Source of the DNA: JAFDVL01 sp031409955
GTDB lineage: Bacteria; Acidobacteriota; Blastocatellia; RBC074
Length of the DNA: 64,000 nucleotides
Assembly: GCA_031409955.1 (NCBI GenBank)
Contig: JANNYF010000274.1
Coordinates: 1-64,000, forward strand
Direction of reading: 5' to 3'
Shown: piece by piece, positions 37,358-46,277 of the stretch
How the letters are laid out: the number at the start of each line of letters is the position of its first letter
Position numbering within the stretch: position 1 is the stretch's first letter
Notes under the pieces: generated by a model
The model's input: the letters and a program-made list of their open reading frames with translations, nothing else
Told to the model about the DNA's origin: nothing
Database searches by the model: none
Program-made: the position numbers and the translations under genes

Positions 37358-37755
37358 CATATCTGCTGGACACAAACGTTTGCATCCGCTACATCAGCGG
37401 TCGTTCGCCAAACGTCTTACAAAAGATGCGTTCGACGCCTGCTGACTCAATCGTTGTTTGTTCGGTCGTTAAGGCGGAGTTGTTTTATGGAGCGATGAAA
37501 AGCCAGCGACCGCAACAAACACTGGCTGGGCATCTACAATTTTTCAGCCAATTCCAATCACTCCCTTTTGATGACGCAACATCCCTGATCTTTGGTGACA
37601 TCCGCGCTGACTTGGCTCGCAAAGGCACGCCAATTGGCCCTTACGATTTACAAATTGCGGCGATTGCCTTAGCCAATAATCTCACACTCGTCACGCACAA
37701 TACGGACGAATTTAGCCGCGTCCCAAATTTGCAACTTATTGATTGGGAAATTTGA
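37354..37755 (+). CDS. VapC-type PIN-domain ribonuclease toxin
   Basis: 133 residues. TYLLDTNVCIRYISG has the first catalytic Asp, VVKAELFYGA the conserved Glu, IGPYDLQIAAIAL the third acid and LVTHNTDEFSRV the fourth, so the active site is complete. VapC toxins cut tRNA or rRNA when freed from the antitoxin encoded just upstream. The subgroup with VCIRYI and HNTDEFSRVP is that of tRNA-fMet-cutting VapC/FitB relatives, but the target is not provable here. Confidence 0.9.
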   Translation: MTYLLDTNVCIRYISGRSPNVLQKMRSTPADSIVVCSVVKAELFYGAMKSQRPQQTLAGHLQFFSQFQSLPFDDATSLIFGDIRADLARKGTPIGPYDLQIAAIALANNLTLVTHNTDEFSRVPNLQLIDWEI

Positions 37756-37838
37756 AGCAGCCACAATCCCGCCGCAAGTGCTTTTTTCCAATGCTTACGG
37801 TATTATCGGCAATCTTTTGCTGAACTGAAACACTGTTA

Positions 37839-40628
37839 ATGAAGGCTATGTCTGAACCTCTTGATCTGAAAACGACCGTCAATCTTCCGAAAACGGATTT
37901 CCCGCTGAAAGGCAATCTCTCGCAGAACGAACCGCTGCGATTGCAGAAGTGGGAAGCAATGAACCTGTACGAAATGCTGCGGGAAGCGCGTAAGGACAAT
38001 CCGTTGTTTGTGCTGCACGATGGCCCGCCGTATGCCAATGGCAACATTCACATCGGCACTGCGCTCAACAAAATTCTCAAGGATTTTGTCATCAAGTCGC
38101 GTTCGATGATGGGGCATTGGGCACCATATATTCCGGGCTGGGATTGTCACGGCTTGCCGATTGAAATTAAGGTCGAAGAGGAACTTAAAAAGAATAAACA
38201 GGAACTTGACCGGATGGCGATTCGCAAGGCGGCGCGCGTCTATGCCAACAAGTTCGTTGGGTTGCAGCGCGAAGACTTCAAACGGCTGGGCGTGTTGGGC
38301 GAGTGGGACAATCCATACATCACGATGGCTCCGCTGTATCAGGCGAATATCGTGCGTGCGCTCAGCAAATTTGTCGAACGCGGCGCGGTCTACAAAGGCT
38401 CGCGTCCGGTGCATTGGTGCATCAGTTGCGTGACTTCACTGGCGGAAGCGGAAGTCGAATACAGCGATCATTCCAGCTATTCGGTCTATGTGAAGTTCGC
38501 GTTTCCTGATGCGACAAAAGTTGATCCGGCGCTCGCGGACAAACGTGTGAGCATCATTATCTGGACGACGACGCCGTGGACGTTGCCTGCGAATTTAGGC
38601 ATTACGCTCAATCCAAAATTTGAATACAACGCGGTGGCGGTGGGCGATGAGGTCTTCATCGTAGCCAATGGTTTGCTCGAAGACGTAGCGAAAAAAGTGG
38701 GTTGGGAAAGCTACGAAATCATCGGCATGTACAACGGCGAAGTGTTTGATCGTCTGAACGCGCGGCATCCATTTGTTGAGCGCGATTCGTTGTTGATGCT
38801 CGGCGATCACGTCACGCTGGATGCGGGTACGGGCGCAGTGCATACGGCTCCGGGACACGGCTACGAAGACTTTTTGATCGGGCGCGAATATGGGTTGGAG
38901 ATTTACAATCCGGTGGACGGGCGCGGCTACTTCATGAATAACGTCGAGCATTTTGCCGGACAGCGTGTGGTTGCGCTGGGCAAAAATGATCCCGATGGAA
39001 ACAAGGCTGTCATCGCGCATCTCGAATCCATCGGCGCATTGCTCAAATCGGAAAAGTTCAATCACTCGTATCCGCATTGCTGGCGCTGTCGCAATCCGGT
39101 GATCTTTCGCGCGACGCCGCAATGGTTTATCTCGATGGAAAAGAGCGGGCTGAATGCGGCGGCAATTGCAGCCTGCGATCAAATCAAGTGGCATCCGAGT
39201 TGGGGCAGCGAGCGGATGAAAAACATGTTCCGCGAACGCCCCGATTGGAACATCTCGCGGCAACGTGCGTGGGGCGTTCCGATCACTGTTTTTTACTGCG
39301 AAGATTGCGGCGAAACGTTGCTGGATTCCAATCTGATGAATCACATCGCGGATTTGTTTGAGAAAGAATCCGCCGATGCCTGGTACGAACGCGAGGTAAA
39401 AGATTTGGTTCCGCCGGGAACAAAATGCGGCGCGTGCAGTTCGGACAGATTGAGCAAAGAACATGACATTCTCGACGTGTGGTTTGATTCAGGCGCAAGC
39501 TGGCTCAGCACATTGGAACCGCGCGGTTTGCCTTATCCTGCCGACGTTTATTTGGAAGGCGGCGATCAATTTCGCGGCTGGTTCAATTCGTCGCTCGTGA
39601 TTGGCCTCGCAGTCAAAGACGCGCCGCCGTATCGCGGCATTATCACATACGGTTGGGCAGTGGACGGCGAAGGCAAGAAGATGTCGAAGTCGCTCGGCAA
39701 CACGATTGAGCCGGAAAAGGTTATCAAGCAGAGTGGTGCAGAAATCATTCGGTTGTGGTGCGCGGCAATCAACTGCTACGAAGACATGCGCATCTCGCCG
39801 GAAATCCTGACGCGGCTTTCCGATGCGTATCGCAAGATTCGCAACACGGCGCGCTATTGCCTGGGCAATTTGGACGGCTTCGATCCGGCCACGGAGAAAG
39901 TCGCGTTTGATGAAATGCTGGAAATAGATCGCTGGGCGCTCGCGTCCGTCAACGAAATGGTCAAGCGTTGTTGGGAGGCGTATCAACGCTACGATTTCAC
40001 CGACGTTTATCAAGCGATCTATCACAACGCGACGGTGACGTTGTCGGCGTTGTACTTCGATATTCTGAAAGACCGGTTGTACACGTCTGCGCCGAAATCG
40101 TTGGAACGTCGCTCAGCCCAAACCGCGTTGTATGAAATCGTCGGGCGGATCGCCAAGCTGTCTTCGCCGTTGCTGGCCTTCACATCAGATGAAATCTGGG
40201 AAAATATTCCGGGCGCGCAGGCAGAAGCCTCATCGGTGCATTTGACGACATTTCCAGCGTATGATGAAACGCTGCGCAATGATGAACTGCTGACGCGGTA
40301 TGAAAAGCTATTTGGCATTCGTGATACCGTGATGAAGGCGCTCGAAGAAGCGCGCAATGCGAAGTTGATTGGCGCAGGACTCGAAGCGAAAGTTACCATT
40401 TCTGCCGATGCTGGTACGCGTGCATTTCTCGAATCATTTGGTGAAGGCTTGCGATTTCTATTCATCGTGTCGCAAGCGGAATTGCAAGATGGCGCAGAAT
40501 TGAAAGTTGACGTAGCAAAAGCGGACGGCGAGAAATGCGAACGCTGCTGGAACTATACGACAGATATCGGCGTTAATGCGGCGTATCCTGGCGCTTGTGC
40601 GCGTTGTGTCACAAACATTGAAAGTTAA
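37839..40628 (+). CDS. ileS: Isoleucyl-tRNA synthetase
   Basis: 929 residues, the bacterial type. DGPPYANGNIHIGTALNKIL holds HIGH, GEGKKMSKSLGN holds KMSKS, and the CP1 editing domain (TTPWTLPANLGITL, GTGAVHTAPGHG) is intact. The C-terminal zinc finger is present (CERCW, then CARC). Starts at 37839 and 37848 are both possible. It is the first gene of ileS-lspA-lgt; only three bases separate it from lspA. Confidence 0.97.
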   Translation: MKAMSEPLDLKTTVNLPKTDFPLKGNLSQNEPLRLQKWEAMNLYEMLREARKDNPLFVLHDGPPYANGNIHIGTALNKILKDFVIKSRSMMGHWAPYIPGWDCHGLPIEIKVEEELKKNKQELDRMAIRKAARVYANKFVGLQREDFKRLGVLGEWDNPYITMAPLYQANIVRALSKFVERGAVYKGSRPVHWCISCVTSLAEAEVEYSDHSSYSVYVKFAFPDATKVDPALADKRVSIIIWTTTPWTLPANLGITLNPKFEYNAVAVGDEVFIVANGLLEDVAKKVGWESYEIIGMYNGEVFDRLNARHPFVERDSLLMLGDHVTLDAGTGAVHTAPGHGYEDFLIGREYGLEIYNPVDGRGYFMNNVEHFAGQRVVALGKNDPDGNKAVIAHLESIGALLKSEKFNHSYPHCWRCRNPVIFRATPQWFISMEKSGLNAAAIAACDQIKWHPSWGSERMKNMFRERPDWNISRQRAWGVPITVFYCEDCGETLLDSNLMNHIADLFEKESADAWYEREVKDLVPPGTKCGACSSDRLSKEHDILDVWFDSGASWLSTLEPRGLPYPADVYLEGGDQFRGWFNSSLVIGLAVKDAPPYRGIITYGWAVDGEGKKMSKSLGNTIEPEKVIKQSGAEIIRLWCAAINCYEDMRISPEILTRLSDAYRKIRNTARYCLGNLDGFDPATEKVAFDEMLEIDRWALASVNEMVKRCWEAYQRYDFTDVYQAIYHNATVTLSALYFDILKDRLYTSAPKSLERRSAQTALYEIVGRIAKLSSPLLAFTSDEIWENIPGAQAEASSVHLTTFPAYDETLRNDELLTRYEKLFGIRDTVMKALEEARNAKLIGAGLEAKVTISADAGTRAFLESFGEGLRFLFIVSQAELQDGAELKVDVAKADGEKCERCWNYTTDIGVNAAYPGACARCVTNIES

Positions 40629-40631
40629 CCG

Positions 40632-41132
40632 ATGAACACCAAGCTTCCTTACTTCATCATTGCCATCGTCGTCCTGATTGCCGATCAGGTCACCAAAGCC
40701 TGGGCGACAGCCAAGCTGCAATTGGTGGACACGATGGAAATCATTCCGAATTTCTTTCGGTTCACGTATGCGCGCAATCGCGGCGTCGCGTTCAGTTTAT
40801 TTGCCGACAGCCAATTTGAAACCAAATGGATTCTGGCGGGCATTTCGACTGCCGCAGCGATTGGCGTGGGCGTGTATTTGTTGCGCTCTGGCACTGCGGA
40901 AAGACGGCTCAACTACGCGCTCTCGTTTTTGCTGGCGGGCATTGTCGGCAACTTGATTGATCGCGTGCGACTCGGTGAAGTCGTGGACTTCATAGATTTT
41001 CATTGGTACGAAAGCTACACGTGGCCAACCTTCAATATCGCAGATGCGGCGATTTGTGTTGGCGCGGCGCTCCTCGCGTTGGAGATGATGCGCGAACAAA
41101 AAGTTTCGCAAGCGCAAACGACCGAAAGTTAA
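40632..41132 (+). CDS. lspA: Prolipoprotein signal peptidase
   Basis: 166 residues, four transmembrane helices. The catalytic aspartates are D119 (EVVDFIDF) and D138 (FNIADAAI); LIADQVTKAW and RNRGVAFSL are the other conserved boxes. LspA cuts the signal peptide of diacylated prolipoproteins. The ileS-lspA pairing is widespread; here lgt, the preceding step in the pathway, follows 13 bases later. Confidence 0.97.
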   Translation: MNTKLPYFIIAIVVLIADQVTKAWATAKLQLVDTMEIIPNFFRFTYARNRGVAFSLFADSQFETKWILAGISTAAAIGVGVYLLRSGTAERRLNYALSFLLAGIVGNLIDRVRLGEVVDFIDFHWYESYTWPTFNIADAAICVGAALLALEMMREQKVSQAQTTES

Positions 41133-41145
41133 TTCTGCCCCAAGC

Positions 41146-42003
41146 ATGTTTCCTGAACTCTTCAAAATCCCCGGCCTAGATTTCACCGTCAACACCTATG
41201 GAGCTTTGTTAGCCTTGGCTTTTTTGGCGGGGCTATTTGTAATGGCGCGGCAAGCGACGGCGGACAATTTAGATAAAAATCGCGTCTATGATTTGGGCTT
41301 GTGGGTGCTGGTCGCTTCATTGATTGGCTCGAAGCTGTTGATGATCGTGACGGATTGGGAAGAGTATCAAGGCAATTGGCGAGCGTTTTTATCGCTCGAT
41401 TTTTTGCGGTCAGGCGGTGTGTTTTATGGTGGCTTTATTGGAGCAGTGATTGCATCAGTAATCATGATGCGAATCTACAAATTACCGTGGTGGCGGACTG
41501 CTGATGCGTTTGCGCCGGGCATTGCGATTGGGCAAGCGATTGGCCGACTCGGTTGTTTCAGCGCCGGTTGTTGTTGGGGTAAACCAACGACTGCATTTTG
41601 TGGGGTGCATTTTAGCGACAAAGGCCACGAGACCACCAACGTGCCGACAATCGTGGGGCATTTGCCCGCCGCGATTCAGCAGCAGTGGTCAGAAAAGCTG
41701 GGCGGTTTGACAGCTCCAATTCATTTGCATCCGGTGCAACTGTACGAAGTCGGAGCCAGCTTGGTGATTTTTGTGATCCTGCTGGTGCTGGCACGCAAGC
41801 GTAAATTTCACGGGCAAATTGTTTTGGCGTATGCACTGCTGTACGCCGTGGCTCGCTTTACGATTGAGTTCTGGCGCGACGATCCGCGCGGCTCATTGCT
41901 GGGGGTTTCAACCTCGCAGTTTATTGCCTTGCTAATTTTTGCGGGTGGCATCGCAGCGTTTATTTATCGGTATCGCGCTCCCAGGAACTCATCTCAAGTC
42001 TGA
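41146..42003 (+). CDS. lgt: Prolipoprotein diacylglyceryl transferase
   Basis: 285 residues, seven transmembrane helices. FRSGGVFYGGFIGA-type box (LRSGGVFYGGFIGAV) and the Lgt signature IGQAIGRLGCFSAGCCWGKP are present; HPVQLYEVGASL and the C-terminal RFTIEFWRDDPRG follow the family pattern. Lgt transfers diacylglycerol from phosphatidylglycerol to the lipobox cysteine. Together with lspA it gives two consecutive steps of lipoprotein maturation in one operon. Confidence 0.96.
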   Translation: MFPELFKIPGLDFTVNTYGALLALAFLAGLFVMARQATADNLDKNRVYDLGLWVLVASLIGSKLLMIVTDWEEYQGNWRAFLSLDFLRSGGVFYGGFIGAVIASVIMMRIYKLPWWRTADAFAPGIAIGQAIGRLGCFSAGCCWGKPTTAFCGVHFSDKGHETTNVPTIVGHLPAAIQQQWSEKLGGLTAPIHLHPVQLYEVGASLVIFVILLVLARKRKFHGQIVLAYALLYAVARFTIEFWRDDPRGSLLGVSTSQFIALLIFAGGIAAFIYRYRAPRNSSQV

Positions 42004-42025
42004 AATCTCAGATTGCAAATTCATC

Positions 42026-44110
42026 ATGCGTCTCGCCTATTTCACACCACTTCCACCCAGTAAATCCGGCATCGCTGATTACAATGCGGAGTTGTTGCCG
42101 TACCTGGCAGAATCGGCAGAGATTACTGTGTTCGTCGAACACGAACGCGAACTGCGGCAAAATCGCGGACAGCATAACTACGATGTGCGGGACGTGATGC
42201 ACTTTGAAGGGCTGCATTCTGAACGGCCTTTTGATCTATGCATTTATCATCAAGGCAACAATCCGTATCACGAATTTGTCTACGACCAAGCGATCAAAAC
42301 ACCCGGCTTAGTCGTGCTGCATGAACATTGTCTGCATCATTTATTCGCGCTCAAAACGTTGGATCGCGGGGATCGTGTGAGCTATCGAAAGCTCATGTTT
42401 CAGGCGTATGGACGCACAGGTGCAATATTAGCCGATGGTCGCGCGCGCGGCGTCAACCCGGATTACATGCAATTTGCGATGCCGCTGAATTACCAAATTT
42501 TGGCGCGCAGTGTAGGAGTGATTGCACACAACGAATATGCGGCGGCGCATCTTGAACTGCCCGAAGATATTCCCTTCTCGAAACGATTGCCCGGCGCGCT
42601 GCCTGAACCACCGTTGGTGCAAGTGATTCCGCATCATCTTTCGCCCAAAGCGTATGAGCTGGACGATTGGGCCAAGAGCGATTGTCGGGCCGAGCTTCAT
42701 TTGCCGACGGATCGTTTGATTATCGGCGCGTTCGGCTACGTGACCGAAGTCAAACACTTGCCCATTGTGCTGAAAGCCTTCAAGCAATTATTAGCTGTGA
42801 TGCCCGATGCGATGTTTGTGATCGTCGGCGAAGATCATTGGAAACACAGCATTACGCCGCTCATCTCTGAACTGGAGATGGACGACAATGTAAAAATCAC
42901 TGGCTACACAAGCGAGCGCGAATTTTTTCAATATCTAAAAGCCGTAGACATCGTCGTCAATTTGCGCTATCCGACAGCCGGAGAAACGTCCGGCACATTG
43001 ATTCGCACCTTGGGCGCAGGCAAACCGCTCATCACGTCTGACTTTGGGCAATACGGCGATTTGCCCGATGAAATTTGCTTGAAGGTTCCGGTTGGCGGAG
43101 GCGAAGAACACGCGCTTTACAAACAGCTTCGGCGGCTCGCCTTTCAGCCTGCGTTGCGTGAGCGGTTGGGACGTCAGGCAGTCAATTGGGCGCGGAGAGA
43201 ATGCGACATCAAACGTTGTGCGGCAAAGTATCTGGAATTTGCTGAGCAGGTGATTCAGAAGCGAACGGTAAAAACAGTGACGCTTCGTCAAAGCAAAGAA
43301 ACTCCAAACATTGATTGCGATGCGGATGAAGCGCTGAACTATTTGCTGGATTGGTTTGCCGATGACGAAGGCACGCAAGGGTATATTCAAAAACATCGCC
43401 ATCGCTTGATTGATACGCTCAAGCTGATTCCAAAAGGCGACGGCTCGCAGCGACTGCTGGAACTCAGCAGCTACCGCCAGATGCCGCCGCTGGTTCATCA
43501 TTTTGGGAAATATGCCGAGGTGATGACGACCGCGTTCTGGCACGGCGAACCGGAACGCAAACCGCAGAGCATGCGCAATGACAAGACGGGCGAGGAGTTG
43601 AACTTTGACTTTATTCGCTTAAATGTTGAGCGCGACCGCTTTCCGTTTGCGGATGAATCGTTCGATGTAGTGTTGTGCTGCGAATTGATTGAGCATCTGG
43701 CGGAAGACCCGCTGCACATGATGATCGAACTCAATCGCATTTTGAAATGGGATGGGTTGGTGATTGTCACGACACCGAATGTCAGCAGCGCGATCAGCAT
43801 TCAAGCGGCGTTGCGCGGACGCAGCCCGTATATTTTTGGACACTACAACCGCGAGAATGAGTATTACGGTTTGAGTGATCGGCACAACCGTGAGTACACG
43901 CCCGACGATGTGCGCGTGGCGTTTGAAGCGAGTGGATTTGAAGTTGCCAACCTGTTCACGCGCGATACGTGGAATGCGCCGGGGCCAGAAGTTTTGCAAT
44001 TACTCGCCAGCACCAACGTCCCGCTCGAACTGCGCGGCGACAATATTTTCGCCGTCGGTCGCAAAGTCAGCTCGCACATCGAACGCTATCCAAAACAGCT
44101 TTACGACTAA
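42026..44110 (+). CDS. GT4 glycosyltransferase fused to a SAM methyltransferase
   Basis: 694 residues from ATG 42026; the frame is open back into lgt (41939) but the GT-B fold starts at MRLAYFTPLPPSKSGIADYN. Residues about 1-420 form a GT4 enzyme (GAFGYVTEVKHLPIVLKAF, AMFVIVGEDHW, LRYPTAGETSGTLIRTLGAG with the nucleotide-sugar-binding Glu). Residues about 500-690 form a class I methyltransferase (FPFADESFDVVLCCELIEHL, LKWDGLVIVTTPN), although the usual glycine loop is weak (LLELSSYRQMP). The fusion suggests a sugar is added and then methylated. The Wzt-type ATPase follows nine bases later. Confidence 0.85.
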   Translation: MRLAYFTPLPPSKSGIADYNAELLPYLAESAEITVFVEHERELRQNRGQHNYDVRDVMHFEGLHSERPFDLCIYHQGNNPYHEFVYDQAIKTPGLVVLHEHCLHHLFALKTLDRGDRVSYRKLMFQAYGRTGAILADGRARGVNPDYMQFAMPLNYQILARSVGVIAHNEYAAAHLELPEDIPFSKRLPGALPEPPLVQVIPHHLSPKAYELDDWAKSDCRAELHLPTDRLIIGAFGYVTEVKHLPIVLKAFKQLLAVMPDAMFVIVGEDHWKHSITPLISELEMDDNVKITGYTSEREFFQYLKAVDIVVNLRYPTAGETSGTLIRTLGAGKPLITSDFGQYGDLPDEICLKVPVGGGEEHALYKQLRRLAFQPALRERLGRQAVNWARRECDIKRCAAKYLEFAEQVIQKRTVKTVTLRQSKETPNIDCDADEALNYLLDWFADDEGTQGYIQKHRHRLIDTLKLIPKGDGSQRLLELSSYRQMPPLVHHFGKYAEVMTTAFWHGEPERKPQSMRNDKTGEELNFDFIRLNVERDRFPFADESFDVVLCCELIEHLAEDPLHMMIELNRILKWDGLVIVTTPNVSSAISIQAALRGRSPYIFGHYNRENEYYGLSDRHNREYTPDDVRVAFEASGFEVANLFTRDTWNAPGPEVLQLLASTNVPLELRGDNIFAVGRKVSSHIERYPKQLYD

Positions 44111-44119
44111 ACCTACTTC

Positions 44120-45397
44120 GTGATTTCAGTTCAAGGAATCTCCAAACTGTACCGCAGTTATGACAGCCCCGTTGGTCGGCTCAAGGAAATTCTTTTGCGT
44201 GGTCAGCGCAAATATCACCGCGATTTTTGGGCGTTGCGCGACATCAGTTTTGAAGTACTGGCAGGTGAAACAGTCGGCGTCATCGGGCGTAATGGAGCGG
44301 GGAAAACGACGCTGCTGCAAATCATCGCGGGCGTGCTGCAACCAACCGAAGGCGAAGTCAGTGTCGAAGGACGCGTGACCGCCTTGCTTGAACTCGGCAG
44401 CGGCTTCAATCACGAATATACGGGGCGCGAAAACATCTTGCTGTCCGGGCAGATTATGGGCTTCAGCGAAGAGGAAATGCGCGCACGCCTGGATGTTATT
44501 GTGCGATTCGCGGAACTCGAAGAGTTTGTGGATCAGCCCGTCAAAACCTATTCCACCGGGATGATTATGCGGCTGGCATTTGCGGCGGCAATTCACGTTG
44601 ACCCGGATGTGCTGATTGTGGACGAAGCGTTGTCGGTGGGCGATGTGTACTTCCAACGCAAATCGCTGGATCGGATTGAATATTTTCGCCAAGCCGGAAA
44701 AACCGTCTTGTTTGTCTCACATGATCCACGTTTGATTCAGCGGTTTTGTACCCGCGCGCTGTGGATCGAAGGCGGACGAATTGCGATGATTGGTGCAGCA
44801 AAAGAAGTCGTTACTGCATACGAAGCTTTTTGCCAGCGTTTGGAAAATGAACGACTCAGCGCCGTCTCACAAGACCTTGCCCAGCAAACGCTTGATTCTT
44901 CCAGCGATTCTATTGTTCGTGATCTCAAGTTGGTTGGCTCGCGCTGGGGAAACGGTCGAATCAAATTCACGGGCTTAGAGCTGGTGGATCAAGAGGGAGA
45001 AGCCAAGTGGGTTTTCAAGATGGGCGAAGCCCTGTCAATTCGATTGCGACTCGTGGCGGATCAGGATTATGAAGCCCCAATCTTCGCGATTGATGTTCAC
45101 CGCTTCGATGGATTTTTTATTGGCAGCATCAATAATTACGACACGCATCCGACTTGCCTGCCGATTCAGCGCGGCGAAAACGTGGTTCACCTGGACATTT
45201 CCAAGCTCGACTTACCGCAAAGCAGTTATTTTCTTTCGCTTAAAGCCTATACCAAAGCTGATCCTCCGCTTTGGCCTGACCCAACAGATGTTCATAATCA
45301 AACGTATCAAGTCACGATTGTGGCCGAGAAAGCGCGACATGGCTTGCTACAATTTGAAGCAAGTTGGCGAAACCCAGTTGTTGAAGACACAAAATAG
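44120..45397 (+). CDS. Wzt-type polysaccharide export ABC ATPase
   Basis: 425 residues, GTG start at 44120. Residues about 1-240 are the nucleotide-binding domain: Walker A GRNGAGKTTLLQ, signature YSTGMIMRLAFA, Walker B VLIVDEALSVGD, switch VSHDPRL; this is the TagH/Wzt subfamily. Residues about 270-425 form a Wzt_C-like beta-sandwich (ISIRL-type ALSIRLRLVADQDYEAPIFA, FIGSINNYDT), which in E. coli O8/O9a binds the methyl-capped chain end. The matching permease (Wzm) is not in this window, unusual for the family. The upstream methyltransferase fusion is a plausible source of the cap. Confidence 0.88.
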   Translation: MISVQGISKLYRSYDSPVGRLKEILLRGQRKYHRDFWALRDISFEVLAGETVGVIGRNGAGKTTLLQIIAGVLQPTEGEVSVEGRVTALLELGSGFNHEYTGRENILLSGQIMGFSEEEMRARLDVIVRFAELEEFVDQPVKTYSTGMIMRLAFAAAIHVDPDVLIVDEALSVGDVYFQRKSLDRIEYFRQAGKTVLFVSHDPRLIQRFCTRALWIEGGRIAMIGAAKEVVTAYEAFCQRLENERLSAVSQDLAQQTLDSSSDSIVRDLKLVGSRWGNGRIKFTGLELVDQEGEAKWVFKMGEALSIRLRLVADQDYEAPIFAIDVHRFDGFFIGSINNYDTHPTCLPIQRGENVVHLDISKLDLPQSSYFLSLKAYTKADPPLWPDPTDVHNQTYQVTIVAEKARHGLLQFEASWRNPVVEDTK

Positions 45398-45450
45398 AAC
45401 AACGACCTTAGCCAACATTCAGTCAAAGTGATCAAACCCTGTCAAACTGC

Positions 45451-45480
45451 TTGACTCTTTTTTGAGTTCAAGCGTACATT
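45451..45480 (+). promoter_or_regulatory. Possible promoter of the CHRD gene
   Basis: TTGACT (45451-45456), 18-base spacer, TACATT (45475-45480), 88 bases before the start. The spacer includes half of an inverted repeat (CTTGACTC...GAGTTCAAG). Other hexamer choices exist. Confidence 0.35.
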
Positions 45481-45568
45481 CACACTACCGGCATAGTGAA
45501 CTCTACATGATCTGGTTTTTAGCCAGACTCCTAACTAAACTATATATTTACCCGAAAGGATGGTGTTT

Positions 45569-46111
45569 ATGTCCCTCACGAGAATATTCTCGGCAGCGGT
45601 TACGACGTTACTTTGCATCCTTGCACTGTCAGTTATAACCAAAGCAGATACAATAACCTTCACTGCGACCTTATCAGGCGCGAACGAAGTTCCGGCCAGA
45701 GCCACAACCGCGACTGGAACCGCCACATTGATTCTGGACACTGCGACTGGCAAAGCTGTTCTCTCGGTCAGCTATAGTGGTCTCAGCGCTGGTTTGACGG
45801 GTGCCCACATTCATTGTTGTGCCTTGCCTACCGCTAATGCAGGTGTCCTTCAGGGCTTTGATTCTCAGTTAACTGCTGGATCAACATCAGGGTCACTGAC
45901 TAATTGGGCCTTGCCGATTACATTTACGGCTCAGCAAATGGCTGATCTGAAAAATGGATTGATGTATGTCAACATTCACACATCAACTTATCTGGGCGGC
46001 GAAATTCGCGGTCAACTTTATGCCGTGCCGGAGCCTGGCACGCTGTTGCTTCTAGGTGCCGGATTGCTTTCGGTAGCGAGCGCGTTGAAAAAACGACGAG
46101 GTCGAGGCTGA
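45569..46111 (+). CDS. CHRD-domain protein with PEP-CTERM sorting signal
   Basis: 180 residues from ATG 45569, preferred over 45560 because GAAAGGA lies eight bases before it. A signal peptide (about 1-27, ending near TKADT) leads into a CHRD domain (FTATLSGANEVPARATT, GLTGAHIHCCA, MYVNIHTSTYLGGEIRGQL). The C-terminus is VPEPGTLLLLGAGLLSVASA plus a basic tail, a textbook PEP-CTERM signal processed by exosortase. The mature protein is probably extracellular or surface-associated. No exosortase gene is in the window. A strong terminator follows. Confidence 0.92.
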   Translation: MSLTRIFSAAVTTLLCILALSVITKADTITFTATLSGANEVPARATTATGTATLILDTATGKAVLSVSYSGLSAGLTGAHIHCCALPTANAGVLQGFDSQLTAGSTSGSLTNWALPITFTAQQMADLKNGLMYVNIHTSTYLGGEIRGQLYAVPEPGTLLLLGAGLLSVASALKKRRGRG

Positions 46112-46140
46112 TCTTTGGTGAGAAAACACGTTTTCGAGAG

Positions 46141-46171
46141 AAGGGTAGCGAAAGTCGCTGCCCTTTTTTTT
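46141..46171 (+). terminator. Rho-independent terminator
   Basis: AAGGGTAGCGA pairs with TCGCTGCCCTT (one G-U pair) around a short AAG loop, followed by a run of T. It ends the CHRD gene transcript. Confidence 0.9.
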
Positions 46172-46277
46172 CGCGCTCGCAGCAATAATTTTGTAAGGTT
46201 GTTTTCCTCAAGCATTTCCACAGGGTGTGCAAAATACGCTATCATCCTTTCTCTAACGTAGAGCAAAGGATTAGGAC

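Noticed and set aside
41939..42025. N-terminal extension of the GT4-methyltransferase fusion
   Set aside because: Overlaps lgt and lacks conserved residues; the fold begins at 42026.
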